From assembly GCA_946481625.1 (NCBI GenBank), contig CAMLOZ010000254.1:1-5893 (forward strand): a stretch of DNA of 5,893 nucleotides, given 5' to 3'. The DNA is from an uncultured Haloferula sp. Its GTDB lineage: Bacteria > Verrucomicrobiota > Verrucomicrobiae > Verrucomicrobiales > Akkermansiaceae. Positions within the stretch are counted from its first letter, which is position 1. Every line of letters starts with the position of its first letter. Below, one piece after another: positions 1 through 5,426 of the stretch. Under the pieces are notes generated by a model. That model did not search any database. It had not been told where the DNA came from and saw only the letters and a list, made by a program, of their open reading frames with translations. Both the position numbers and the translations under genes were made by a program.

Positions 1-1
1 C

Positions 2-166
2 ACCGCCATGGACGGCATGTGGTTTTCCTGGGTGCTGCGGCTCCGCCCGGTGGTCCAGGACGATCTCGACCGCATGCGCGCGGTGCTCGAGCGGGCGATT
101 TCCCAAGCCATCGACGCCGCTGCCAAGAACGACGAATCTCGAACGACTACTCCTCAGGAACCATGA
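2..166 (+). CDS. C-terminal fragment of a probable TetR/AcrR-family regulator (5' end outside window)
   Basis: An open frame enters at the left edge and runs 54 codons to a TGA at 164-166. The visible residues begin TAMDGMWFSWVLRLRP, followed by a charged helix (DDLDRMRAVLERAI) and a polar Ala/Lys/Thr-rich tail. A helix of the form DG-W-WVL followed by an amphipathic helix and a loose tail resembles the ligand-binding C-terminus of TetR/AcrR repressors. Such regulators commonly sit directly in front of RND efflux operons. The stop codon overlaps the adaptor start in an ATGA junction, which suggests translational coupling and a shared transcript, so the regulator may control its own operon. 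The DNA-binding helix-turn-helix is not in the window, so the family call is inference from a short tail and the genomic context. Another small regulator family remains possible. Confidence 0.5.
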   Translation, partial: TAMDGMWFSWVLRLRPVVQDDLDRMRAVLERAISQAIDAAAKNDESRTTTPQEP

Positions 167-1272
167 AAGCATCACAGTGGATCGGATCACTGGCGCTCGT
201 CGGCGCCGTCGCGGCGGTCGGCGTCGGACTGGCGGCATGGAAACGGGCCGATCTCCGCAAGGCGGCGGAGGCGGCGGCAATGATGCCCGAGCCGATGGAA
301 GCGGTGGTGGTGACCCAGGCCCGCGAGGTCGAGCACCGCAGGACCACGACCGCGGTGGGCTCCGTGCTGGCCTTGCGTTCCGTCACCTTGCGGAACGAAA
401 TCGCCGGTACCGTCGCAAGCGTTGACCTGACGCCCGGCAAAATCGTCGAAGCCGGACACATACTCGTCGCGCTCGATGTCTCCGTGGAAGAAGCCGAGCT
501 CAGGGCCCTCGAAGCCCAGGCCGCGCTCGCACAGACGACCTTGGGCCGGGTCGAAACCCTCGCGACCAGCAGCGCGAGTTCGAAGAAAGACCTCGATCAA
601 GCCCGCGCCGAGCGCGACGTGGCCCTGGCCCAGACCGAGCGCACGAAAGCGCTGATCGCGCGCAAGGTGATCCGTGCGCCCTTCCGCGCCCGCATCGGTC
701 TTTCGGACCTGCATCCGGGGCAGTATCTCGAAGAAGGCACCGAACTCACCACGCTCCAAGGAGTCGATGAAGCGGTGCATGTCGATTTCACCGTCACCCA
801 GAACATCGCGGCGGGACTCCATGAAGGAGACGTCATCGAGGTCGTAGGCGCGAACAAGGATGCCCCCGTCAGCGCGACCATCGTCGCCCTCGATGCCCGC
901 ATCGACCGTGCCACGCGCAGCGCCTGGGTGCGGGCGAAGGTGGCGGACGCCACGAAGGTCCCGCCGCCGGGGGCATCCGTCCAGGTGCGGGTCCCGGTCG
1001 GAGCGCCGCGCAAGCTCGTCGCGGTTTCCGTAAGCGCCCTGCGCCGCGGTCCGGAAGGGGATCACGTCTTCACGGTCGTCGCGGACAAGCAAGGCAAGCC
1101 GCGCGCCGCCATGAGGCTGGTCCAAAGCGGCGCGGTCCAAGGCGATGAAGTGCTCATCGAGAAAGGCCTCTCCGCCGGCGAGCAGGTCGCCGCCTCCGGT
1201 TCCTTCAAGCTGAGGGAAGGCGTGCTCGTCGCCGATGTCGCCAAACCCGCGGACGGAAGCCGCACGCATTGA
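163..1272 (+). CDS. RND efflux periplasmic adaptor subunit (membrane fusion protein, HlyD/AcrA/MexE type)
   Basis: This 369-residue adaptor would bridge the inner-membrane RND pump and an outer-membrane channel. Residues 7-26 (IGSLALVGAVAAVGVGLAAW) form an N-terminal membrane anchor. There is no lipobox Cys, so it is probably a signal-anchor form and not a lipoprotein. The first lipoyl/barrel-sandwich half is at about 73-105 (EIAGTVASVDLTPGKIVEAG). A short alpha-hairpin coiled coil rich in Ala, Glu and Gln follows at about 107-168. The second lipoyl half is at about 169-200 (IRAPFRARIGLSDLHPGQYL), then a beta-barrel domain at about 204-282 and a membrane-proximal domain to about 360. The ATG at 163 is preferred: it follows AGGAA at 156-160, overlaps the upstream stop as ATGA, and starts the anchor. 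The open frame extends further upstream (GTG/ATG-type starts from 19), but that stretch lies inside the regulator gene and is Arg/Gly-rich out-of-frame translation. The pump gene follows directly. Substrate cannot be read from sequence. Confidence 0.93.
   Translation: MKASQWIGSLALVGAVAAVGVGLAAWKRADLRKAAEAAAMMPEPMEAVVVTQAREVEHRRTTTAVGSVLALRSVTLRNEIAGTVASVDLTPGKIVEAGHILVALDVSVEEAELRALEAQAALAQTTLGRVETLATSSASSKKDLDQARAERDVALAQTERTKALIARKVIRAPFRARIGLSDLHPGQYLEEGTELTTLQGVDEAVHVDFTVTQNIAAGLHEGDVIEVVGANKDAPVSATIVALDARIDRATRSAWVRAKVADATKVPPPGASVQVRVPVGAPRKLVAVSVSALRRGPEGDHVFTVVADKQGKPRAAMRLVQSGAVQGDEVLIEKGLSAGEQVAASGSFKLREGVLVADVAKPADGSRTH
1255..1271 (+). promoter_or_regulatory. Shine-Dalgarno-like GGAAG plus alternative TTG start of the pump gene
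   Basis: GGAAG at 1255-1259 lies 9 nt before a TTG (1269-1271) that overlaps the adaptor TGA (1270-1272) as TTGA. The ATG at 1293, which fits the family N-terminus, has no comparable purine-rich site in front of it. Either the pump starts at the TTG with eight extra residues, or ribosomes terminating on the adaptor re-initiate a little downstream at the ATG. Both imply translational coupling of adaptor and pump. The site is seen in the sequence; which start is used is inference. Confidence 0.4.
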
Positions 1273-1292
1273 GTCGCGAAACACCCGGTGCC

Positions 1293-4200
1293 ATGCGCTC
1301 CTTTACCGATACCTTCATCAAGCACCCGGTGCTCGCCATCGTGGTCAATCTCGTGATCGTGCTCGTCGGCTGGCGGGCCGTGGGCTCGCTGCCCGTGCAG
1401 CAATATCCGAAGCTCGAGAGTTCCTCCGTCCTCGTCACCACGCTCTACTATGGTGCTAGTGGCGAGACCGTCCGCGGCTTCCTGACCACGCCCATCGAGA
1501 GGGTCGTTTCCCAGATCGGCGGCGTCGATCACGTGGAGTCCACCAGCCGGGCCGGCGTCAGCACCGTGACGGTGCGGCTCAAACTGAATCACGACACCAC
1601 CGCCGCGCTCGCGGAGATCAATGCCCGCCTCCAGCAGGTCCGCGCCGAGCTGCCTGCCGAGGCCGAGCCGCCGATGGTCGAAATCCAGCGCGCCGACCGA
1701 CCCTACGCGACCTTCTACCTCAGCTTCACCTCACCGGAGCGCAGCGTGTCCGCCGTCACCGACTGGCTCGCCCGTTCCTTGCAACCGCAGTTCGCAACGC
1801 TGCCCGGCGTGCAACGCGTCACGATCGAAGGCGGCCGCCAGATCGCGATGCGCGTGTGGATCGATCCGGACCGGCTCGCGGCGATGAATCTCACGCCGGG
1901 CGATGTCCACTCGGCGCTCCGCCGCAACAACTACCTCGCCGCCGTCGGCCGCACGAAGGGAAACCTGGTCGAGATCAACCTGCTCGCGAACACGGACCTC
2001 CGCTCCACGGACGAATTCGAAAAGCTCATCGTGGTGGAGCGGGATGGCGCGATCGTCCGCTTGAGCGATGTGGCGAAGGTGGAACTCGGTGCGGAAGAGC
2101 CGGACTACATTGCCAAGCACAGCGAGAAGGAAGGCGTCTATCTCGGCGTCTGGCCGCTCGTCGGCTCGAACGAGATCGATGTGGCGAAGGCCTTGGAGAA
2201 AGAGATGGACCGCATCCGGCCGACGCTGCCGGAGGACATCGAGATGAAGCTGGCCTACGACGGCACGATGTTCATGCGCGAGGCGCTCAAGGAAATCAGC
2301 AAGACGCTCGCCGAAACGATCCTGATCGTCGGCCTCGCGGTGTTCATCTTCATGGGTTCGATCCGCACCGCGCTGGTGCCCTTGATCGCCATGCCCATCT
2401 CACTGATCGGCACCGCGGCGATCATGCTGGCCTGCGGCTTCAGCCTGAACCTCCTCACCATTCTCGCGATCGTGCTCTCCGTCGGTCTGGTGGTCGATGA
2501 CGCGATCGTGGTGGTGGAGAACGTCGAGCGCCACGTCCGCGAAGGGAAGTCGCGGATCCAGGCCGCACTCATCGGTGCCCGCGAGTTGAAGGGCCCGATC
2601 GTCGCGATGACCATCACGCTTGCCGCCGTCTATGCGCCGATCGGTTTTCAAGGCGGCCTCACCGGCTCGTTGTTCCTCGAGTTCGCGATCACGCTCGCCG
2701 CGGCGGTGATCGTTTCCGGTTTCGTCGCCCTGACCCTTTCGCCGGTGATGAGCTCGCGCTTCGTGCATGCACGCGGGAAGGAAGGGCGGCTCACCCGCTT
2801 GGTGAACCGCGGCTTCGACCGCGTGAAGGCCTCCTACGCGATGATGCTCGATGGTGCCCTGCAGATCCGCTGGACGATCATGGGCGTCGCCGTCGTCATC
2901 ATGCTCGCGGCGGTTCCCTTTTACCTCTTCTCGGAGAGCGAACTCGCACCGGTCGAGGACCAGAGCCACATCAGCCTCTTCATGGACACCCCGCCCGACT
3001 CCACCATCGAGTCGGCGAACCGCGATTCGCTCGATCTCGTGAAGAGCGTCATGGCATTCCCCGAGGCGGACTACATGTGGTCGCTCACCGCCGGGTGGGG
3101 CGGCTTCGGCGGCATGGCCACGAAGGGCTGGAAGGAGCGCGAGCGGACGACCGAGGAAATGTATGTGGAGGTCTTCGGCGCGGTCTCGCAGGTGCCCGGC
3201 ATCCGCGTCTTCCCGCGCCTCGATCCACCCCTGCCGACTTCAGGGCAGCACGATGTCGAACTGGTTCTCCAGACCGACGGGCCGGTCGAGCAGATGATCC
3301 AGACCGCGCACGAGATCATCGGAGCCGGTTTCCAGAGCGGGAAATTCCTTTATGTCGATACCGACCTTAAGATCGACCGCCCGGAGGCGCGGGTGCAGAT
3401 CGACCGCGAGCGCCTGGCCGATCTCGGCATGGACCTTGCGGGCGTGGGCCGGGAACTGGGCACGCTGCTCGGCGGTGCCTATGTGAACCGCTTCAATTAC
3501 TTCGACCGCAGCTACAAGGTCATCCCGCAGCTTGGCGATAGCGACCGCTCGGCGGTCGGCCCCTTGCTCGATCTCAAGATCAAGACCCCCGCCGGGGACC
3601 TCGTTCCGGTGTCCACTTTCACCAGCGTTGAACCGACCACCTCGCCCCGGACCTTGAACCGCTTCCAGCAACGGAACTCCGTGAAGATCTTCGGCGGCGT
3701 GACGCCGGGGGTGACAAAGGAGGCGGGCCTCACCGTGCTTGAGGATGCGGCGAAGAAAGCGATGGGTCCCGGCGTCACGATCGACTACGCCGGCGAGTCG
3801 CGGCAGATCCGCAAGGAAGGTTCGGCCCTCGTGGTCACGCTCGGCTTCGCGGTGCTGCTGATTTACTTGGTGCTCGCGGCGCAGTTCCACAGCTTCCGCG
3901 ATCCGTTGATCATCTTGCTCGGCTCGGTGCCGCTGGCGATTTCGGGCGCCCTCGTCTTCACCTTCCTGGGCTTCACCACGATCAATATCTACTCGCAGGT
4001 CGGCCTCATCACGCTGGTGGGATTGATCGCGAAGAACGGCATCCTGATCGTGGAGTTCGCGAACGAGCTTCAGGCGAAGGGGCTGGAGAAGATCGCGGCC
4101 CTGAAGGAAGCGGCGCAGACGCGCTTGCGGCCGGTGCTGATGACCACGGCGGCGACGGTCTTCGGTCATGCGCCGCTGATCTTCGTGACCGGCGCGGGCG

Positions 4201-4376
4201 CGGAGTCGCGGAACAGCATCGGGATCGTGCTGGTGACGGGGATGATCGTGGGGACGCTGTTCACCTTGTTCGTGGTCCCGGCCTTCTACTCGATCATCGC
4301 GGCGAAGCACGAGAAGGTGCCGGACATCGAGGTGGAGGACGAGCCCGTCGTCGGAGCGATGCCTGTGGCGGGGTGA
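1293..4376 (+). CDS. RND multidrug efflux pump, inner-membrane permease subunit (HAE1/AcrB-like)
   Basis: This 1027-residue proton/drug antiporter would be the inner-membrane trimer of a tripartite exporter. TM1 is at about 9-29 (after FIKHPV), followed by a large periplasmic porter/docking loop. TM2-6 begin at about 338, TM7 at about 527-546, a second periplasmic loop follows, and TM8-12 run from about 845. The TM4 motif GLVVDDAIVVVENVERH places the proton-relay aspartates at 402 and 403 (AcrB D407/D408). TM10 has Lys914 in GLIAKNGILIVEF (AcrB K940), and the RLRPVLMTT motif supplies Arg944 and Thr951 (AcrB R971/T978). The Asp pair fits the hydrophobe/amphiphile class; heavy-metal RND pumps have a different TM4 motif. 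A glycine-rich loop at 601-607 matches the AcrB switch-loop region. I place the start at ATG 1293 because homologues begin just before the F-(I/L)-(R/K)-x-P motif. A TTG at 1269 (eight extra residues, TTGA overlap with the adaptor stop, GGAAG at 1255-1259) is a real alternative. The length is close to the usual 1020-1050. No outer-membrane partner lies downstream. Specific substrate is unknown. Confidence 0.95.
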   Translation: MRSFTDTFIKHPVLAIVVNLVIVLVGWRAVGSLPVQQYPKLESSSVLVTTLYYGASGETVRGFLTTPIERVVSQIGGVDHVESTSRAGVSTVTVRLKLNHDTTAALAEINARLQQVRAELPAEAEPPMVEIQRADRPYATFYLSFTSPERSVSAVTDWLARSLQPQFATLPGVQRVTIEGGRQIAMRVWIDPDRLAAMNLTPGDVHSALRRNNYLAAVGRTKGNLVEINLLANTDLRSTDEFEKLIVVERDGAIVRLSDVAKVELGAEEPDYIAKHSEKEGVYLGVWPLVGSNEIDVAKALEKEMDRIRPTLPEDIEMKLAYDGTMFMREALKEISKTLAETILIVGLAVFIFMGSIRTALVPLIAMPISLIGTAAIMLACGFSLNLLTILAIVLSVGLVVDDAIVVVENVERHVREGKSRIQAALIGARELKGPIVAMTITLAAVYAPIGFQGGLTGSLFLEFAITLAAAVIVSGFVALTLSPVMSSRFVHARGKEGRLTRLVNRGFDRVKASYAMMLDGALQIRWTIMGVAVVIMLAAVPFYLFSESELAPVEDQSHISLFMDTPPDSTIESANRDSLDLVKSVMAFPEADYMWSLTAGWGGFGGMATKGWKERERTTEEMYVEVFGAVSQVPGIRVFPRLDPPLPTSGQHDVELVLQTDGPVEQMIQTAHEIIGAGFQSGKFLYVDTDLKIDRPEARVQIDRERLADLGMDLAGVGRELGTLLGGAYVNRFNYFDRSYKVIPQLGDSDRSAVGPLLDLKIKTPAGDLVPVSTFTSVEPTTSPRTLNRFQQRNSVKIFGGVTPGVTKEAGLTVLEDAAKKAMGPGVTIDYAGESRQIRKEGSALVVTLGFAVLLIYLVLAAQFHSFRDPLIILLGSVPLAISGALVFTFLGFTTINIYSQVGLITLVGLIAKNGILIVEFANELQAKGLEKIAALKEAAQTRLRPVLMTTAATVFGHAPLIFVTGAGAESRNSIGIVLVTGMIVGTLFTLFVVPAFYSIIAAKHEKVPDIEVEDEPVVGAMPVAG

Positions 4377-4449
4377 TTGCCGGGAAAATCGGCACCGCCG
4401 GCTTGGACTGCGGCCTGCCGCGAGGGCGGGGTGGATGACGACTTTCCCC
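4377..4449. other. Spacer after the efflux operon with weak GC-rich stem-loops, no clear terminator
   Basis: Directly after the pump stop there is a 5-bp stem TGCCG/CGGCA (4378-4394) with an A-rich loop, and a GCGGC/GCCGC palindrome at 4410-4421. Neither is followed by a T tract, so a classical Rho-independent terminator is not supported. The stretch around 4403-4425 resembles, in inverted orientation, the palindromic stretch around 4700-4725 (shared TGG-CTGCGGC core), so it may be a decayed copy of that repeat. Confidence 0.35.
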
Positions 4450-4544
4450 GTAGGCGCGTTCGTGAGAACGCGGAAGCGACCGTGTGTGTATCTCTACCGA
4501 CGAGTCCCTGCCTCGCGACTCCGCGGTGTCACCACCGAGCCTAC
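4450..4544. repeat. REPIN/BIME-like composite palindrome A (GTAG-hairpin ... hairpin-CTAC)
   Basis: The left end reads GTAG (4450-4453) followed, after one G, by a 7-bp hairpin CGCGTTC-GTGA-GAACGCG (4455-4472). The right end, read on the minus strand, is GTAG (4544-4541), then GCT, then a 5-bp hairpin CGGTG-GTGA-CACCG (4537-4524). Both loops are GTGA. The borders form a perfect 8-bp inverted repeat, CCGTAGGC (4448-4455) with GCCTACGG (4539-4546). A further GAGTC/GACTC stem (4502-4521) lies inside. A GTAG tetranucleotide 5' of a hairpin, in two inverted copies about 100 bp apart, is the known layout of REP doublets (REPINs/BIMEs) moved by HUH enzymes. The structure is seen directly. The REP classification is inference, because genome-wide copies cannot be counted here. 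Confidence 0.55.
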
Positions 4545-4554
4545 GGTTTTCATC

Positions 4555-4662
4555 GTAGCGGGGGAACCCGGTTCTTCCGGCTGGGTCGGTCCACGCGAAG
4601 GAACATGATGGCGGGATCGGGGAGGATTCGTCCCGCCGGAAGCACGAGAGTGCCTCCGCTAC
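4555..4662. repeat. REPIN/BIME-like composite palindrome B (GTAGCGG ... CCGCTAC)
   Basis: The left unit is GTAG (4555-4558) immediately followed by an 8-bp stem (CGGGGGAA/TTCTTCCG, 4559-4579, two G-T pairs, loop CCCGG). The right unit, read on the minus strand, is GTAG (4662-4659) immediately followed by a 9-bp stem (CGGAGGCAC/GTGCTTCCG, 4658-4637, one G-T pair, loop TCTC). The two units share GTAGCGG-x-GG at the head and CTTCCG at the tail, so they are homologous inverted copies spanning 108 bp. The linker holds another inverted repeat, GGCGGGA (4610-4616) with TCCCGCC (4631-4637). The element sits 10 bp from composite A, in the space between convergent genes, a usual place for REP sequences. 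Confidence 0.6.
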
Positions 4663-4699
4663 AAGAGGCTGGTAAACGCGGAACACCCCACGTTCTTCA

Positions 4700-4733
4700 C
4701 GGCAGCAGGCTGCCGCAGCCCAGGGCGGCTGCG
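4700..4733. repeat. Two adjoining GC-rich perfect palindromes
   Basis: CGGCAGC-AG-GCTGCCG (4700-4715) is a perfect 7-bp inverted repeat. It overlaps by two bases a second one, CGCAGCC-CAGGGC-GGCTGCG (4714-4733), also a perfect 7-bp stem with a 6-nt loop. They lie just past the 3' end of the DUF2200 gene on the opposite strand. They could act as a bidirectional transcript-end structure for the two convergent genes, or be another dispersed intergenic repeat. No T tract follows on either strand, so I do not call a terminator. Confidence 0.5.
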
Positions 4734-4768
4734 CGGCGACCGACGGGAATCGGGAAGCGCGGGAGGGA

Positions 4769-5128
4769 TCACGCCCTCAGGATCTTCTCCATCGTTTTCC
4801 CCTTGGCGAGTTCATCGATCAATTTATCGAGGTAGCGGATCTCCCGCATCAGCGGTTCCTCGATGTCCTCGACGCGGATGCCGCAGATGAGGCCTTTGAT
4901 CAAGGTGCGGGCGGGATTCATCTCGGGAGCTTCCTTGAAGAAGGTTTGGAAGTCGGTCTCCTTCTTCAGTTCTGCTTCGAGCTGCTTCTGGGTGTAGCCG
5001 GTGAGCCAGCGAATGATGGTATCGACCTCCGCTTTATCACGCCCTTTCTTTTCCGCCTTGGCGATGTAGAGAGGATAGACTCTTGCGAAGCTCATCGAAA
5101 AAATCCGGTGGTTCGGGTTCGGTGTCAT
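4769..5128 (-). CDS. DUF2200 domain-containing protein
   Basis: This is a 119-residue soluble protein of unknown function that I recognise as the DUF2200 family by its conserved blocks: [20 protein letters not shown] at 7-26, [15 protein letters not shown] at 32-46, the [10 protein letters not shown] block at 59-68, [20 protein letters not shown] at 71-90, and [20 protein letters not shown] at 91-110 near the C-terminus. Nothing suggests a signal peptide, membrane segment or catalytic motif. The length matches the family, so the gene looks intact. I chose ATG 5128, six codons inside the open frame, because the first possible start is a TTG at 5146 and family members begin shortly before HRI. 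No good ribosome-binding site is visible before either start; AAGGAG on the minus strand (5170-5165) is too far away. It is convergent with the efflux operon and looks monocistronic. Its neighbours give no clue to its function. Confidence 0.88.
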   Translation of the reverse strand: MTPNPNHRIFSMSFARVYPLYIAKAEKKGRDKAEVDTIIRWLTGYTQKQLEAELKKETDFQTFFKEAPEMNPARTLIKGLICGIRVEDIEEPLMREIRYLDKLIDELAKGKTMEKILRA

Positions 5129-5173
5129 GGGACCAAAGGAGCTCAATTAAGGGAAATGTTAGGTCTCCTTGAA

Positions 5174-5199
5174 GGGGAATCCAGAGGAAAGGATCCGAG
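5174..5199. repeat. Direct repeat, copy 1 (26 bp)
   Basis: This copy begins GGGGAATCCAGAGGAA and ends CCGAG. It matches copy 2 (5240-5265) at 24 of 26 positions, 66 bp away start to start. Within the copy, GAATCC and GGATCC form an imperfect stem with one mismatch. It lies just upstream of the DUF2200 gene on that gene's 5' side. Confidence 0.7.
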
Positions 5200-5239
5200 A
5201 TTCACTTCGTCGCATTGTTCGGAGCCGCTTGTTCTCGAC

Positions 5240-5265
5240 GGGGAATCCAGAGGAAGGGATTCGAG
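5240..5265. repeat. Direct repeat, copy 2 (26 bp)
   Basis: This copy begins GGGGAATCCAGAGGAA and ends TTCGAG. Its GAATCC (5243-5248) pairs perfectly with GGATTC (5257-5262) across an 8-nt loop. An outer CTCGA (5234-5238) can pair instead with TCGAG (5261-5265). The perfect palindrome here and the mismatched one in copy 1 suggest copy 2 is closer to the ancestral form. Confidence 0.7.
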
Positions 5266-5287
5266 GACGGGCAAAGCCGAATTTCAT

Positions 5288-5303
5288 GTCCCGACGGGAC
5301 TAC
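5288..5303 (-). repeat. GTAG-headed small hairpin
   Basis: On the minus strand GTAG (5303-5300) is directly followed by TCCC-GTC-GGGA, and the plus strand reads GTCCC-GAC-GGGAC at 5288-5300. The GTAG-plus-stem layout resembles the units in the 4450-4662 cluster, but the stem sequence is different and the hairpin is short, so kinship is uncertain. Confidence 0.35.
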
Positions 5304-5312
5304 GCCCCGAAG

Positions 5313-5347
5313 CCCCGGGTTGGCCGACGCAGGAGGCCTACCCGGGG
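5313..5347. repeat. Long GC-rich hairpin downstream of the transposase gene; possible right-end structure
   Basis: CCCCGGGT (5313-5320) pairs perfectly with ACCCGGGG (5340-5347). After a T-T mismatch the stem continues with GGCC (5322-5325) and GGCC (5335-5338) around a 9-nt loop, giving 12 paired bases in all. It lies about 80-115 bp past the transposase stop, on the 3' side. IS200/IS605 elements carry a subterminal hairpin at the right end that the HUH enzyme recognises, so this is a candidate. The element boundary itself is not visible, and a dispersed intergenic repeat is an equally good explanation. No T tract follows. Confidence 0.5.
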
Positions 5348-5354
5348 TGTCCGC

Positions 5355-5389
5355 CGGCCGGTTCATCTACCTCGAAGAGGTTGTGGCCG
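5355..5389. repeat. Nested stem-loop between hairpin and transposase stop
   Basis: An outer CGGCC (5355-5359) and GGCCG (5385-5389) enclose an inner ACCTC-GAA-GAGGT hairpin (5369-5381). It is the structure nearest the 3' end of the transposase gene (stop at 5427-5429 on the minus strand). It may belong to the transposon right end or to a terminator-like structure, but no T tract supports termination. Confidence 0.35.
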
Positions 5390-5426
5390 TGTCAGTCCCC
5401 GGATCTCCCGCTCCGCGCCGCCTCCA

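Larger units (their letters stand above)
5147..5426. other. Intergenic region between DUF2200 and transposase genes, repeat-rich, no credible gene
   Basis: The 280 bp contain a near-identical 26-bp direct repeat (5174-5199 and 5240-5265), a GTCCC/GGGAC stem (5288-5300), a long GC hairpin (5313-5347) and a nested CGGCC/GGCCG plus ACCTC/GAGGT structure (5355-5389). Plus-strand open frames crossing it are rich in Arg, Pro and Gly, run into the antisense of the transposase gene, and match no protein I recognise. I treat them as chance frames. The DUF2200 promoter should lie here on the minus strand, but I see no convincing -35/-10 pair. Confidence 0.6.

Noticed and set aside
19..162. N-terminal 48-codon extension of the adaptor
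   Set aside because: It overlaps the in-frame regulator tail, is Arg/Pro/Gly-rich and precedes a normal membrane anchor. The ATG at 163 has a ribosome site and an ATGA overlap.
187..1284. Long minus-strand open frame (365 codons) opposite the adaptor gene
   Set aside because: It is antisense to a clearly recognisable adaptor, Arg/Gly/Asp-rich, with no known domain. Such frames are expected in GC-rich coding DNA.
3240..4310. Long minus-strand open frame (356 codons) opposite the pump gene
   Set aside because: It is low-complexity and rich in Arg, His and Asp, and it covers the conserved TM8-12 region of the pump. It is a shadow frame.
4378..4421. Possible Rho-independent terminator for the efflux operon
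   Set aside because: The stems are short (5 bp) and no T tract follows.
4450..4662. Integron attC site or CRISPR-like array
   Set aside because: There is no GTTRRRY/RYYYAAC pair as in attC sites. The hairpin units are inverted and differ in sequence, and no regular direct repeats with unique spacers are present.
4377..4835. Plus-strand open frame of 152 codons after the pump
   Set aside because: It runs through the palindromic repeats and into antisense of DUF2200, has no domain, and its composition is explained by the repeats.
4831..4850. Additional GTAGCGG match on the plus strand
   Set aside because: It lies inside the conserved C-terminal coding part of DUF2200 (codons for RYLDKL) and no REP-like stem with the CTTCCG tail follows, so it is chance.
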